From positions 1 to 35,230 of the forward strand of contig CANDGE010000009.1 in the NCBI GenBank assembly GCA_947384195.1: a DNA stretch of 35,230 nucleotides. Reading direction: 5' to 3'. This document shows positions 24,649 through 32,962 of this stretch, one piece after another; positions within the stretch are counted from its first letter, which is position 1; the number at the start of each line of letters is the position of its first letter. A model generated the notes under the pieces. It made no database searches. It was given only the letters and a program-made list of their open reading frames with translations, and was not told the DNA's origin. This DNA is from an uncultured Clostridia bacterium (GTDB lineage: Bacteria > Bacillota > Clostridia > Christensenellales > Pumilibacteraceae). The position numbers and the translations under genes are program-made.

Positions 24649-25757
24649 TATTTTTCACCCCCGAACGGACTCTCGACGATAACGGCGTGCGAAATGCACG
24701 GTATGGTTTCGCCCTGATAACAGCTTTGCGTGCTCATCAACGCGCCTGTCGCAAGATACGCGACGCGCCTGTATTCGCCCGAAATAAGCTTTTCCATGAT
24801 GAACGAATTGAAAATAGTTGCCGAGCAAGCGCAACCGCTCCCGCCTTGATAGCATTTTTGTTCGACGTCGTAAATGATATTGCCGCAATCGATATAGTTT
24901 TGACCTAGCTTTATTCCCCGTTCGCGCATCAGATCGCGTAAAATATCCGAGCCGAGCTTGCCGAGATCGCCCGTAACGATCATATCGAAGTCGTTTTCCG
25001 TAAAGCCCGACTGCGTAAGCATGGTATACATAGTATCGAGCGCGGCGGGCGCCATTGCCGCGCCCATGTTGTTGAGATCGTTGACGCCGTAATCGGTGAT
25101 AAGACCGGGGATCGCCGCCACTATCTTGGGAAAGCGTTCGGTCTGTTCGTTGTTTGTCGAAATTACCGACGCCCCCGCGCCCGTGACCGTCCATTGAGCG
25201 TACGGCGGACGTTGACAACCGTATTCCAACGGGTACCTGAACTGCCGTTCCGCCGTCGCGAAATGGCTCGACGCCGCGCAAACGACGTTTTTGTAATACC
25301 CGCTGTCCACAAGCGTCGCCGCAAGCATCAATCCTTCGGTCATAGTCGAACATGCGCCGTATATGCCTATATGCGGTATGCCGAGATCGCGCGCGGCATA
25401 GCTCGACGTAGTCATTTGGTTGAGCAGATCGCCGGAAACCATTACGTCTATATCGTCCAGCCCCAAACGCGCGTCGCGTATCGCGCCGCGGACTGCGGTA
25501 TCGAACATGCGTATCTCCGCGCGCTCGAATGTTTTTTCGCCCATTTTATCGTCGGTTTCGCACTTGGCAAAATATTTGCCGACGGGTCCCTTGCTTTCTT
25601 TTTCCCCTACTACGCTCATTTTGCCGACGATACGCGGCGTGTTGAAAAACCGCATCACGCGTTGTCTCGGCGACGGCGTGCGTAACGGAAATTCGGCGCT
25701 GTTTTGTTCGACTTGCGTTTCGGCGGTATTCTTGTTCGATCTTTTAAACAGCGACAT
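24648..25757 (-). CDS. spoVAD: Stage V sporulation protein AD, with N-terminal extension
   Basis: Thiolase-fold protein of 369 residues on the inner spore membrane; SpoVAD binds dipicolinic acid. Family parts: GPVGKYFAK near residue 60, DVMVSGDLLNQM, GIYGACSTMTEGL, FRYPLEYGCQRPP and GGSGCACSATIF. The start is the ATG at 25757, overlapping the spoVAC stop (TAATG). Family members start near the FNTPRIVGKM segment, so about 33 residues precede the usual start; this extra part is polar and rich in Lys, Arg, Asn and Gln, without known motif. No other start fits better, because the next methionine lies directly before that segment without an evident ribosome site. Confidence 0.95.
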   Translation of the reverse strand: MSLFKRSNKNTAETQVEQNSAEFPLRTPSPRQRVMRFFNTPRIVGKMSVVGEKESKGPVGKYFAKCETDDKMGEKTFERAEIRMFDTAVRGAIRDARLGLDDIDVMVSGDLLNQMTTSSYAARDLGIPHIGIYGACSTMTEGLMLAATLVDSGYYKNVVCAASSHFATAERQFRYPLEYGCQRPPYAQWTVTGAGASVISTNNEQTERFPKIVAAIPGLITDYGVNDLNNMGAAMAPAALDTMYTMLTQSGFTENDFDMIVTGDLGKLGSDILRDLMRERGIKLGQNYIDCGNIIYDVEQKCYQGGSGCACSATIFNSFIMEKLISGEYRRVAYLATGALMSTQSCYQGETIPCISHAVIVESPFGGEK

Positions 25758-26230
25758 TATTTCATCCCCAGTATCAAAAGGTTGATAAGCCCCGCGACAG
25801 ACGACCATACTATGCCGTTGACTACGACCGGACCTACGACAGAAAAAAGCTTTACGCTCGTACCGAATATCAAGCCTTCGGTCTTGAATTCCATGGACGC
25901 GCTTGCCATTGCGTTTGCAAAACCCGTAATGGGCAAAAACGAGCCCGCTCCGCCTTGACGCGCGATCACATCGAAAAAGCCGAGCCCCGTAAACAGTATG
26001 GCAACGGTCACCAATATCATGGATGTGATGTTGGAAACCATATCGGTCGGCATAGTCGGCGAAATGAGTTTGACTATATCGCCTATTCCCTGTCCTATGA
26101 CGCAGGTAAGTCCGCCTACCGCAAAGCTGTGAAAAAGCGCTTTGGGTATGCTCGTTTTGGGCGTAACTGTTTCTACGTATTTGTTGTAGCGCTCATTGCG
26201 CGCTTTGACGGCATTCGTATTCTCCGACAT
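25757..26230 (-). CDS. spoVAC: Stage V sporulation protein AC
   Basis: Integral membrane protein of 157 residues, the mechanosensitive channel component of the SpoVA complex. After a polar N-terminus come several hydrophobic segments; the family signature is GAGSFLPITGFANAMASASMEFKTEG (seen as GAGSFLPITGFANAM, then EFKTEG) and KLFSVVGPVVVNGI. The ATG at 26230 has GGAG 5-6 bases upstream, and that site overlaps the TAG of a 32-codon frame. A candidate sigma-G promoter lies at 26343-26373. Confidence 0.95.
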   Translation of the reverse strand: MSENTNAVKARNERYNKYVETVTPKTSIPKALFHSFAVGGLTCVIGQGIGDIVKLISPTMPTDMVSNITSMILVTVAILFTGLGFFDVIARQGGAGSFLPITGFANAMASASMEFKTEGLIFGTSVKLFSVVGPVVVNGIVWSSVAGLINLLILGMK

Positions 26231-26238
26231 GATCTCTC

Positions 26239-26337
26239 CTACAACTTTTCGCGCGGCTTATCTTTTTTCGGCGCCCATTGCTCGCGTTCCGATACTACCG
26301 TAAGCCCTTCGCCTATGTGATTTCCCGAATTTTTCAT
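26239..26337 (-). CDS. Small ORF of 32 codons before spoVAC
   Basis: ATG at 26337 to TAG at 26239 encodes a polar 32-residue peptide with one Trp, ending in a Lys/Asp/Pro/Arg-rich tail (KKDKPREKL). The TAG sits within the ribosome site of spoVAC (TAGGAG), the layout expected for translational coupling. Against it: there is no ribosome site before the ATG, and the candidate sigma-G promoter would start transcription about at the ATG, so it would be leaderless or simply an untranslated leader. No family recognised. Confidence 0.35.
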   Translation of the reverse strand: MKNSGNHIGEGLTVVSEREQWAPKKDKPREKL

Positions 26338-26342
26338 ATAAT

Positions 26343-26373
26343 TAATTTGTCGTAGAGAATGCGATAATATTCA
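26343..26373 (-). promoter_or_regulatory. Candidate sigma-G promoter of spoVA operon
   Basis: On the minus strand TGAATA (26368-26373), an 18-bp spacer and CAAATTA (26343-26349) resemble the sigma-G consensus (gaATR, 17-18 bp, CATnmTA). The spoVA operon belongs to the sigma-G regulon in B. subtilis. It lies downstream of the sigF terminator and about 110 bases before spoVAC. Confidence 0.5.
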
Positions 26374-26393
26374 ATCGGCGGTCAAAAAACCGC

Positions 26394-26426
26394 AAAAAAA
26401 TAAAAGGTACCGCAAAATACCTTTTA
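26394..26426 (-). terminator. Rho-independent terminator after sigF
   Basis: Minus-strand stem TAAAAGGTA / TACCTTTTA (26426-26418 with 26409-26401) around an 8-base loop, followed by seven T (26400-26394). It separates spoIIA-sigF from the spoVA operon. A second small stem (GCGGT/ACCGC) lies just beyond. Confidence 0.85.
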
Positions 26427-26452
26427 TCCCGATATGCCGTTGAAAGTAGACG

Positions 26453-27172
26453 CTAACCGTTTTCGGCGTATTCCGTGCGCATTTTGACTAAAATCTTGTT
26501 TTCCAAGCGCGATATCTGCACTTGCGAAACGTGTAAAACGCGTGCGACCTCCGATTGCGTTTTATCGGCAAAGTATCGCAAAAGAATGATCTTTTTATCG
26601 CGCGCGGGAAGATCGTTGAGCATTTTTTTGAGCATCATTTTATCGAGTTTTTCTTCCTCGTTTTCCGCCGTTTGAAGTTTATCGAGCAGAGTACGCGAAT
26701 TATCGTCGTTGCTGTCGTAAATGGATACGGGATATCTGCCCGAATCCATGATGAATACGGCTTCCTGCGGCTCGATGCCGAACTTTTCGGCTATGACGTC
26801 TATCGTCGGCGATTCGCCGTTTTCGTGCTTATATTCTTCTGTAAACCGCGCTATTTTGATTGCGGCGGCTTTTGTTCCGCGCGACACTTTGATAGGTCCG
26901 TCGTCGCGCAAAAAACGTTTCACTTCGCCGGCGATCATCGGTACGGCATAAGTGGAAAATCTCACGTCGAACGCCGTAGAAAAGTTTTTAATCGCCTTGA
27001 TAAACCCTACGCAACCAAGCTGATAAAGATCGTCGTATTCCACGCCTTTGTTTTTATAGCGACGTATCACCGACTTTATCAGCGGAGAATTATCGGTAAG
27101 CAGTTGCTCGCTCGCCGTTTTGTCGCCGTGCTGAGCGCGGTCTATCAGTTTAAGTGTTTCTTCTCTTTCCAA
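26453..27172 (-). CDS. sigF: RNA polymerase sigma factor SigF (forespore)
   Basis: Sigma-70 family factor of 239 residues for early forespore transcription. Region 2 is YDDLYQLGCVGFIKAIKNF and VRFSTYAVPMIAGEVKRFLRDDGPIKVSR (shown in parts: FSTYAVPMIAGEVKRF); region 4 has KKIILLRYF and the helix-turn-helix TQSEVARVLHVSQVQISRLE. Sigma-G is similar in sequence; the place behind spoIIAA-spoIIAB identifies this one as sigma-F. The start is a TTG at 27172 with GAGGTG just upstream; no ATG is available, and the gene start overlaps spoIIAB by 28 bases. It should be held inactive by SpoIIAB until SpoIIAA is dephosphorylated. Confidence 0.94.
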   Translation of the reverse strand: MEREETLKLIDRAQHGDKTASEQLLTDNSPLIKSVIRRYKNKGVEYDDLYQLGCVGFIKAIKNFSTAFDVRFSTYAVPMIAGEVKRFLRDDGPIKVSRGTKAAAIKIARFTEEYKHENGESPTIDVIAEKFGIEPQEAVFIMDSGRYPVSIYDSNDDNSRTLLDKLQTAENEEEKLDKMMLKKMLNDLPARDKKIILLRYFADKTQSEVARVLHVSQVQISRLENKILVKMRTEYAENG

Positions 27173-27600
27173 TCCGCACCTCGTATCGTTTTTATCATGG
27201 TAACCACCGTACCCGACGGTGTGTTATGCTCCACCTTCAACGAATCCATAAAAGATTCCATTACGGTAAAGCCCATGCCGCTCCGTTCCTGATCGGGTTT
27301 GGTCGTATAAAACGGCTGTACGGCATCGTCGATATTGTCTATGCCGACGCCCGTATCGGAAACGACGATATGTACGGAGTTATCCATGATAGTCGTGGTG
27401 ACGGTTATCTTATTGTCTGCGGTGTTATCGGGATAAGCGTGGACTATACAGTTGGTCACGGCTTCCGACACGGCTGTTTTTATATCGTTGATTTGGTCGA
27501 CGGTCGGGTCGAGCGTAACGCAAAACGCCGCAACCGTATTGCGAGCGAATGCTTCGTTTTCCGACAAAGCGTCGAAAATAACAGTCATTTCGTTTTTCAT
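27145..27600 (-). CDS. spoIIAB: Anti-sigma F factor / serine kinase SpoIIAB
   Basis: GHKL-ATPase of 151 residues that binds sigma-F or, with ATP, phosphorylates SpoIIAA. Motifs: N box SEAVTNCIVHAYP, G1 SDTGVGIDNI, and the lid/G2 RSGMGFTVMESFMD. The ATG at 27600 is 3 bases after the spoIIAA stop. The last 9 codons overlap the start of sigF, so the two are made together, which fits a 1:1-type inhibitor and target. Confidence 0.96.
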   Translation of the reverse strand: MKNEMTVIFDALSENEAFARNTVAAFCVTLDPTVDQINDIKTAVSEAVTNCIVHAYPDNTADNKITVTTTIMDNSVHIVVSDTGVGIDNIDDAVQPFYTTKPDQERSGMGFTVMESFMDSLKVEHNTPSGTVVTMIKTIRGADWKEKKHLN

Positions 27601-27603
27601 AAA

Positions 27604-27912
27604 TCAACCTGCCTTGATCATAATATTGTAAATTCCGGACAACGCCAAAACGCGGTCTACCGTCGGTCGCGGCGATTGGATAAAAATAGGCACGCCGCGC
27701 GGTTTGAGCCGCTTATATCTGCCTATCAATACGCCCACGCCCGTCGAATCCATAAAGGCGAGTTCGGACATATCGATAAACAGGCGTTTGATGTTGCTTC
27801 CGTCAATGAGCGAATCGAGCGACAAGCGAACATACCCGCTCGTGTGTTCGTCCAGCTCGCCCAACAGCTTTACGTGTAATTCATCCGATTTTCGGAAATG
27901 CTCGATCTTCAT
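27604..27912 (-). CDS. spoIIAA: Anti-sigma F factor antagonist SpoIIAA
   Basis: STAS-domain protein of 102 residues. The phosphorylated serine is S56 in FMDSTGVGVLIGRYK, equal to the DSSGLGV site of B. subtilis SpoIIAA. The dephosphorylated form releases sigma-F from SpoIIAB. GGGAG lies upstream of the ATG. The promoter should be read by sigma-H; the 149-bp gap upstream holds no convincing sigma-H -10, so I did not call one. Confidence 0.96.
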   Translation of the reverse strand: MKIEHFRKSDELHVKLLGELDEHTSGYVRLSLDSLIDGSNIKRLFIDMSELAFMDSTGVGVLIGRYKRLKPRGVPIFIQSPRPTVDRVLALSGIYNIMIKAG

Positions 27913-27972
27913 GGTTTTAGCTCCCGTGTATAAGTACCAGTTGCGACCTTTTTTCTTCGTTTCTATGATAGC

Positions 27973-28003
27973 AAAAAAAATACGGTCGATTTTGACCGTA
28001 TTT
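27973..28003 (-). terminator. Rho-independent terminator after the DEDDh exonuclease gene
   Basis: A 10-bp perfect stem AAATACGGTC / GACCGTATTT (28003-27994 with 27987-27978) around a 6-base loop runs into a T tract on the minus strand. It insulates spoIIAA from the genes upstream. Confidence 0.87.
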
Positions 28004-28061
28004 GTCGCAAAAGCTGTGATTTGATCGAAATGTAGTGAGCGTATCTAAGCTATAATCGGAT

Positions 28062-28634
28062 CTATCCCAAATTAAAGTCGCGCTGTGACAAGAGTGCGTT
28101 TTTGATATTGATATAACAGGCGTTGCATATTTCGCAATCTCTAGTTGCTCTGTGCGCGCCGTCGGTCGCAATGCCGTAATACTCCGCGATAGTCGTTTGT
28201 TTGTGGTTCGGTAAGTGCGGCAACGCCTTTCTCGCGAGCCGCAAAGTGTCTACAAACGAATTGTCGAGTATAAGACCGTTGTGCGACAGCAAATTGTCAT
28301 ATAGAAAATCGACGTCGAAATTTACGTTATGTCCGATGATGATATCTTTTTCTACAAAGCCGTAAAACGCCCGCATTACGTCTGCGACGTTAGGCGCGTT
28401 TTCAACCATTGCGTCCGTGATGCCCGTAAGCCGCGTAATAAACCGATCGATATGAGCGACGGGTTTGATAAGCGTCGAAAATACGTCCCGCAATTTTTCG
28501 TTACGGTATTTCAGTGCGGCGACTTCTATTATTTCGCAAGCGCCCGCTATAAGTCCGGTCGTTTCTATGTCGACAACGGTATAATCGGACGGAAACGCAA
28601 ACAGACTCTTGCCTTTATGCTCTCGTATCGTCAT
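28062..28634 (-). CDS. DEDDh 3'-5' exonuclease (DnaQ/PolC-epsilon-like)
   Basis: RNase-T/DnaQ-fold exonuclease of 190 residues. Exo I is VVDIETTG with the metal-binding D22 and E24, Exo II is IIGHNVNFDVDFLY, and Exo III ends with GAHRATRDCEI, carrying the histidine of the DEDDh group. The sequence is closest in style to the exonuclease domain of Firmicutes PolC and DinG, but here it stands alone, with no polymerase or helicase part. Such single-domain proteins are often annotated as DNA polymerase III epsilon, which is not safe in an organism expected to use PolC. One base separates it from the mmcQ-like gene, so they are co-transcribed. Confidence 0.85.
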   Translation of the reverse strand: MTIREHKGKSLFAFPSDYTVVDIETTGLIAGACEIIEVAALKYRNEKLRDVFSTLIKPVAHIDRFITRLTGITDAMVENAPNVADVMRAFYGFVEKDIIIGHNVNFDVDFLYDNLLSHNGLILDNSFVDTLRLARKALPHLPNHKQTTIAEYYGIATDGAHRATRDCEICNACYINIKNALLSQRDFNLG

Positions 28635-28635
28635 G

Positions 28636-29028
28636 CTATTTCGCCTTTCCTTTCGCGATGGCGTAACTTGCGTCTACAAGACCGAATACGGTAGATACAT
28701 CGACCGAGCCGTCCAATAACACGCTTATCCAATTATCTTTGTATAAATGATATGCGGGCAAAAAAACCCGCTTGTTTCTGAAAATTTCACGTACGACGGT
28801 ATCGCATTTAACGTCCAATATATCCACATGTTCCCGTCCGTCAAGACCTAACTTATACTTCGGTATATCCATGATGACGGCATACCATTTTTTATTGTCG
28901 GGTCGGCGAAAAATCGAATATAACGGAAAGCGTAGCCATAAAAATTCGGGCGGAGTGCCGTATGTTTTTTCGGCGTATTCGGTCACGGATCCGCGCGTTG
29001 CGCCGTTTTCTATACTTACGTTGTCCAT
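28636..29028 (-). CDS. MmcQ/YjbR family protein
   Basis: Protein of 130 residues of the MmcQ/YjbR (DUF419) family, with a fold likened to DNA-binding proteins (CyaY-like). Family segments: YGTPPEFLWLRFP, the PDNKKWYAVIMDIP motif, KLGL, VDILDVKCD, FLPAYHLYKDNWISVLLDGSV. The biological role of the family is not established. The ATG at 29028 is preferred to the GTG at 29037 because GGTGA lies at a suitable distance. It precedes the DEDDh exonuclease gene by one base. Confidence 0.87.
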   Translation of the reverse strand: MDNVSIENGATRGSVTEYAEKTYGTPPEFLWLRFPLYSIFRRPDNKKWYAVIMDIPKYKLGLDGREHVDILDVKCDTVVREIFRNKRVFLPAYHLYKDNWISVLLDGSVDVSTVFGLVDASYAIAKGKAK

Positions 29029-29048
29029 TGTCGTCACCGTTTATTGTT

Positions 29049-29078
29049 AAAAAGCCACCGTGTTACCGATGGCTTTTT
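29049..29078 (-). terminator. Rho-independent terminator after rny
   Basis: Arms AAAAAGCCA and TGGCTTTTT (29049-29057 with 29070-29078, 9 bp) around a 12-base loop. The symmetric A/T flanks let it work on either strand; on the minus strand it ends RNase Y transcripts. Confidence 0.8.
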
Positions 29079-29100
29079 ATTGCATTGTTTGGTTGTATCA

Positions 29101-30702
29101 TTACTTTGCATATTCGACTGCGCGAGTTTCGCGTATGACGTTGACTTTGATCTGACCGGGATATTGCATGTCTTGTTCGATCTGTTTGGCGATCTCTTTG
29201 GACATATACATCGCTTTGACGTCGTCAACGACTTCGGGCTTGACGATTATGCGGACTTCGCGTCCCGCCTGAACGGCAAACGCCTTTTCTACGCCGTCGT
29301 AGCTGCTTGCTATTTCTTCGAGCTTTTCCAAGCGTTTGACGTAGTTGTCGAGCGATTCGCGGCGCGCTCCGGGACGTGCGCCGGATATGGCGTCCGAGCA
29401 CTGAACGATAATGGCCTCGACCGTTTCGGGCTCTACATCGTTGTGGTGCGCCGCTATACAATGCACGACTTCCTTGCTCTCTTTGTATTTTTTTGCGACG
29501 TCAACGCCTATCGATACATGCGTACCGTCTATCTCGTGGTCGAGCGCTTTACCGATGTCGTGCAAAAGCCCCGCGCGCTTACAAAGCTGTACGTTTGCGC
29601 CGAGCTCCGCCGCCATTATACCGGCAAGATTGGAAGTTTCGATCGAGTGACGCAATACGTTTTGTCCGTAACTCGTGCGGAACCGCAATCTGCCGAGTAT
29701 GCGCGCAAGATCGGGATTGAGCCCGAAAACGCCCGTTTCGTACATTGCGTTTTCGCCCGCTTCTTTGATCTTGGCGTCCACTTCCTTTTGCGCTTTTTCC
29801 ACAAGGTCCTCTATCCTGCCCGGGTGGATACGCCCGTCGCTTATAAGCTTTTCGAGCGCGATGCGAGCCACTTCGCGGCGGATGGGATCGAAACATGACA
29901 ACACTACGGCTTCGGGCGTATCGTCGATTATAAGATCGCAACCCGTCGCTGTTTCCAAAGCGCGTATATTGCGCCCTTCGCGACCTATTATACGCCCTTT
30001 CATATCGTCGTTGGGCAAAGCGACTGTCGAAACGGTGATTTCCGCACTGTGATCGACAGCGCAACGCTGAACGGCGAGCGACACTATTTTTTGTGCGCGC
30101 TTATCGGCTTCTTCCTTAGCTTCCGCATCTATCTCGCGTACCATTTTCGCGGCGTCGTGCTTGGCTTCGTCGCGTATGGCATCTATGAGCTGAGCCTTGG
30201 CTTCGTCCTTGCTCATATTCGCGACATGCTGGATCTCTTCCAATATCTTGCTTTGCGCGCCTGCGAGCTCCGTTTTGAGCTTGTCCGTCTCCGCGTGCTT
30301 TTGCGCAAGCGCTTTGCGTTGAGAGTCGAGTTCATCCGCCTTTTTGTCGAGATCGTCGGACTTTCTGTCGAGCTGTTGTTCCTTCTTGTCCAAGGTCTCC
30401 TCGCGTTGCAATATCCTTTGCTCGGCGCGGGAAATATTGGCTTGTTTTTCGCGAAGTTCTTTTTCTTGTTCGCTGCGCTCTTTGTCGAGCTCGTCTTTCG
30501 CTTCGCGAGCCGCGGCTTTGCGCATTTCTTTTACTTCGTTTACGGCGTCTTCGACCATTTTATTTGCGGTAGCTTTTGCGGCGCCGAGCTTTTTGCTTTG
30601 GTACAGTTTGAAAAACAGCACGCCGAATCCTGCGCCGACAATTACGCCGATTATAGGTAAAACCGCATATAAAACAGCCTCCGTACTTGAAAGTAGGGTC
30701 AT
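29101..30702 (-). CDS. rny: Ribonuclease Y
   Basis: Membrane-anchored endoribonuclease that starts mRNA decay in Firmicutes; 533 residues, normal length. Parts in order: N-terminal membrane helix (about 9-31), a long charged coiled coil (about 35-195), the KH domain with [15 protein letters not shown], and the HD domain with [13 protein letters not shown] and the second conserved block [11 protein letters not shown]. The ATG at 30702 has AAAGGAGA upstream; the frame continues to 30750 but without support. A strong promoter lies at 30805-30833 and a terminator directly after the gene, so it is probably a single-gene unit. Confidence 0.97.
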   Translation of the reverse strand: MTLLSSTEAVLYAVLPIIGVIVGAGFGVLFFKLYQSKKLGAAKATANKMVEDAVNEVKEMRKAAAREAKDELDKERSEQEKELREKQANISRAEQRILQREETLDKKEQQLDRKSDDLDKKADELDSQRKALAQKHAETDKLKTELAGAQSKILEEIQHVANMSKDEAKAQLIDAIRDEAKHDAAKMVREIDAEAKEEADKRAQKIVSLAVQRCAVDHSAEITVSTVALPNDDMKGRIIGREGRNIRALETATGCDLIIDDTPEAVVLSCFDPIRREVARIALEKLISDGRIHPGRIEDLVEKAQKEVDAKIKEAGENAMYETGVFGLNPDLARILGRLRFRTSYGQNVLRHSIETSNLAGIMAAELGANVQLCKRAGLLHDIGKALDHEIDGTHVSIGVDVAKKYKESKEVVHCIAAHHNDVEPETVEAIIVQCSDAISGARPGARRESLDNYVKRLEKLEEIASSYDGVEKAFAVQAGREVRIIVKPEVVDDVKAMYMSKEIAKQIEQDMQYPGQIKVNVIRETRAVEYAK

Positions 30703-30804
30703 GACATTCTCCTTTAAATATTTTTTTGCGTTTATTATATGCCGTAGCAAAATTATGCCGACGGCCTAAAACTCACACTGCGGCGCAATACAACGCCTAC
30801 CGAT

Positions 30805-30833
30805 ATTCTAACATTTTCGGCATAGATAGTCAA
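30805..30833 (-). promoter_or_regulatory. Sigma-A promoter of rny
   Basis: On the minus strand TTGACT (30828-30833), a 17-bp spacer and TAGAAT (30805-30810): 5 of 6 in each box. The leader is about 100 bases long. Confidence 0.82.
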
Positions 30834-30849
30834 GTTATTTTAAGGATAT

Positions 30850-31596
30850 TTATCTACGAAAAAGAGATATATCCGTTTGCGGCGCATCGAGCAAGGGGCG
30901 TTCGGGCACCGACGCAAAAGTCAAAACGTACACGCTTTTTGCGCCCGCTCTTTTCAGTATTCGCGCACACTCGTTTACGGTCGCGCCCGTAGTCATAACA
31001 TCGTCTATCAATACGACGTTATCGGGCGGATCGCCGTCCGCTTTAACGGTGCCTTTAAGATTTTCAAGTCGTTTTGCTCGGTCGAGCTTGGCTTGATTTA
31101 CGGTAGCCGTCGTTTTTTCGAGCAAAGAAATGCACGGCGCGTCGATGTGCTCGCACAGCTCGAGCGCGATCAGTTTTGCTTGATTATAGCCGCGCTTGCG
31201 TTCTCTTTTGGCGTGCATCGGAACAAATGCGATACAGTCCACGCGCCAATCGGATAACAGTAAAATGTCGAGCAAAAACTGTGCGATCGGTTTTGCGAGA
31301 TACCGCGCGCCGCCGTATTTGAGTCGTTGCACGATATCTTTTGCGGTCGCATCGTAGTTGACCGCCGAACGCGCTTCGTCGAAATATACGTGACTGCCCG
31401 CGCACTCGTCGCAATGATCGCCCGTTCCGACTTTATGCCTGCCGCACCGTACGCAATAGTTGACATTGATATCGAGCTTGCAATCGCCGCACAGTCCGTA
31501 GCGGTTGGGATGTATTTCCCTGCCGCAAACGATACACTTTATATCGTCGGGATACAGCACTTGGATCAGCTCGTTGACGATCGATCGCTTTTTCAA
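30850..31596 (-). CDS. comF: ComF family phosphoribosyltransferase-like protein
   Basis: Protein of 248 residues of the ComF/GntX family, linked to DNA uptake during competence in B. subtilis. An N-terminal zinc ribbon has cysteine pairs C21/C24, C36/C39 and C48/C51; the C-terminal phosphoribosyltransferase fold has the PRPP loop NVVLIDDVMTTGATVNE. The start appears to be the TTG at 31596, overlapping the ackA stop in TTGA; no ribosome site is seen, so translation would depend on coupling to ackA. Whether the organism is competent cannot be judged from this gene alone. Confidence 0.9.
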   Translation of the reverse strand: MKKRSIVNELIQVLYPDDIKCIVCGREIHPNRYGLCGDCKLDINVNYCVRCGRHKVGTGDHCDECAGSHVYFDEARSAVNYDATAKDIVQRLKYGGARYLAKPIAQFLLDILLLSDWRVDCIAFVPMHAKRERKRGYNQAKLIALELCEHIDAPCISLLEKTTATVNQAKLDRAKRLENLKGTVKADGDPPDNVVLIDDVMTTGATVNECARILKRAGAKSVYVLTFASVPERPLLDAPQTDISLFRR

Positions 31597-32783
31597 TCGT
31601 TTTTATGTTTGACCGTTTCGCGCGCTATATACAGCTCCTCATTGGTCGGGATAATGAATATCTTGACCTTGGAAGTTTTTGCGCTTATCTCGAATTCGGT
31701 GTCGCGCGGAGCACCGAGATTGAGTTTGCCGTCGAGCTTAATGCCTAAAAACTCCATATCGGCGCAAACGGCTTCACGCACGCATTCGGTATGCTCGCCT
31801 ATCCCGCCCGTAAATACCAAGCAGTCGAGCCCGCCCATTGCCGCGGCATACGAGCCGACGTATTTTTTTACGCGGTACGAGAACATATCGAGCGCAAGCT
31901 TGGCGCGCGGATTTCCGTCCTTTACCGCCGCTTCGAGATCGCGAAAATCGGAGCTGACGCCGCTTACGCCCAAAACGCCGCACTTCTTGTTGAGATAGTC
32001 GGTCATTTGATGAACGTCCAAGCCTTTCTTGCCCATAAGATATTCGACTACCGCCGCATCTATATCGCCGCTGCGAGTGCCCATTACCAATCCTTCGAGC
32101 GGGGTCAAGCCCATAGACGTATCTATGCACTTGCCGTTTTTGACGGCGCTTATGCTCGCGCCGTTGCCGAGATGGCAAACGACGGTTTTTATTCGATCCG
32201 TACCCATGAGCGCGGATGCTCTGCCCGATACATACGCATGGCTCGTTCCGTGAAAACCGTATTTACGCACTTTGTACTTTTTGTAATCGTCATAATCTAT
32301 GCCGTACATATATGCGTGATCGGGCATGGTCGAGTGAAATGTAGTGTCGAACACCGCTACCATCGGCGCGTCGGGCATTACCTTGCGACACGCTTTTATC
32401 CCCATGATGTTGGGCGGCATGTGCAACGGACCGAGATCGGTGTTCTTTTCTATGCGTTCGAGCGTTTCGGGCGTAACGAGCACCGAGTCGTCGAATTCCT
32501 CCCCCGCATGCAATACGCGGTGACCGACGGCGGCGATCTCCGACATGGACGAGATAACGCCGTGCTCGGGATCGACGAGCGCGTTCAAAACAAGCTGTAT
32601 CGCTTCGTTGTGTGTGGGCATAGGCGCGTCGATCTTAACCGCTTTTGCCCCTTTATGATTGAGCGTGGAGCCGTCGGTGCCTATCCGTTCGCAAACGCCT
32701 TTGGCGAGTACGGCTTCGGTTTCCGTTTCGATCAATTGATATTTGAGCGATGAACTTCCCGCATTGATTACGAGTACTTTCAT
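31593..32783 (-). CDS. ackA: Acetate kinase
   Basis: Converts acetyl phosphate and ADP to acetate and ATP; partner of Pta at 12654-13652. Length 396 residues, normal. ASKHA-fold motifs: VLVINAGSSSLKYQL at the N-terminus, VGHRVLHAGEEF, VFDTTFHSTMP, YGFHGTSHAYVS, HLGNGASISAVKNGK and DFRDLE. The ATG at 32783 follows GGAGGA; the longer frame to 32822 is not supported. comF overlaps its end by 4 bases. The leader can fold (32824-32871). Confidence 0.97.
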   Translation of the reverse strand: MKVLVINAGSSSLKYQLIETETEAVLAKGVCERIGTDGSTLNHKGAKAVKIDAPMPTHNEAIQLVLNALVDPEHGVISSMSEIAAVGHRVLHAGEEFDDSVLVTPETLERIEKNTDLGPLHMPPNIMGIKACRKVMPDAPMVAVFDTTFHSTMPDHAYMYGIDYDDYKKYKVRKYGFHGTSHAYVSGRASALMGTDRIKTVVCHLGNGASISAVKNGKCIDTSMGLTPLEGLVMGTRSGDIDAAVVEYLMGKKGLDVHQMTDYLNKKCGVLGVSGVSSDFRDLEAAVKDGNPRAKLALDMFSYRVKKYVGSYAAAMGGLDCLVFTGGIGEHTECVREAVCADMEFLGIKLDGKLNLGAPRDTEFEISAKTSKVKIFIIPTNEELYIARETVKHKND

Positions 32784-32928
32784 GACTGTCCTCCGTGACG
32801 ATATGTTATTGCGCGACCGCACGTTCGCTTGCGGACATGCTTGTCCGAATAAAGTACGGTCGTGGTGATTTTTTAATGAATAAACGTTTTGCGTCTATGT
32901 TGAAGATAATGTTTACAAACACAAATAA

Positions 32929-32947
32929 CCGCCGATATTATCGGCGG
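32929..32947 (-). terminator. Hairpin after dnaJ, probable terminator
   Basis: An 8-bp GC-rich stem CCGCCGAT / ATCGGCGG around 3 bases lies 16 bases after the dnaJ stop. On the minus strand it is followed by GTTATTTGTGTTTG, a weak T tract, so termination is likely but may be incomplete. Confidence 0.65.
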
Positions 32948-32962
32948 CTTTGCGTCGTTTGA

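Noticed and set aside
24233-24658. N-terminal extension of yunB over spoVAE
   Set aside because: It is an out-of-frame shadow of spoVAE; the membrane helix and family sequence begin after 24232.
27913-28061. Sigma-H promoter before spoIIAA
   Set aside because: An A-rich stretch resembles the -35 with one mismatch, but no GAAT-type -10 follows at the right distance.
28062-28634. DNA polymerase III epsilon subunit (dnaQ)
   Set aside because: The exonuclease motifs are clear, but Firmicutes carry proofreading within PolC, so only a DEDDh exonuclease is claimed.
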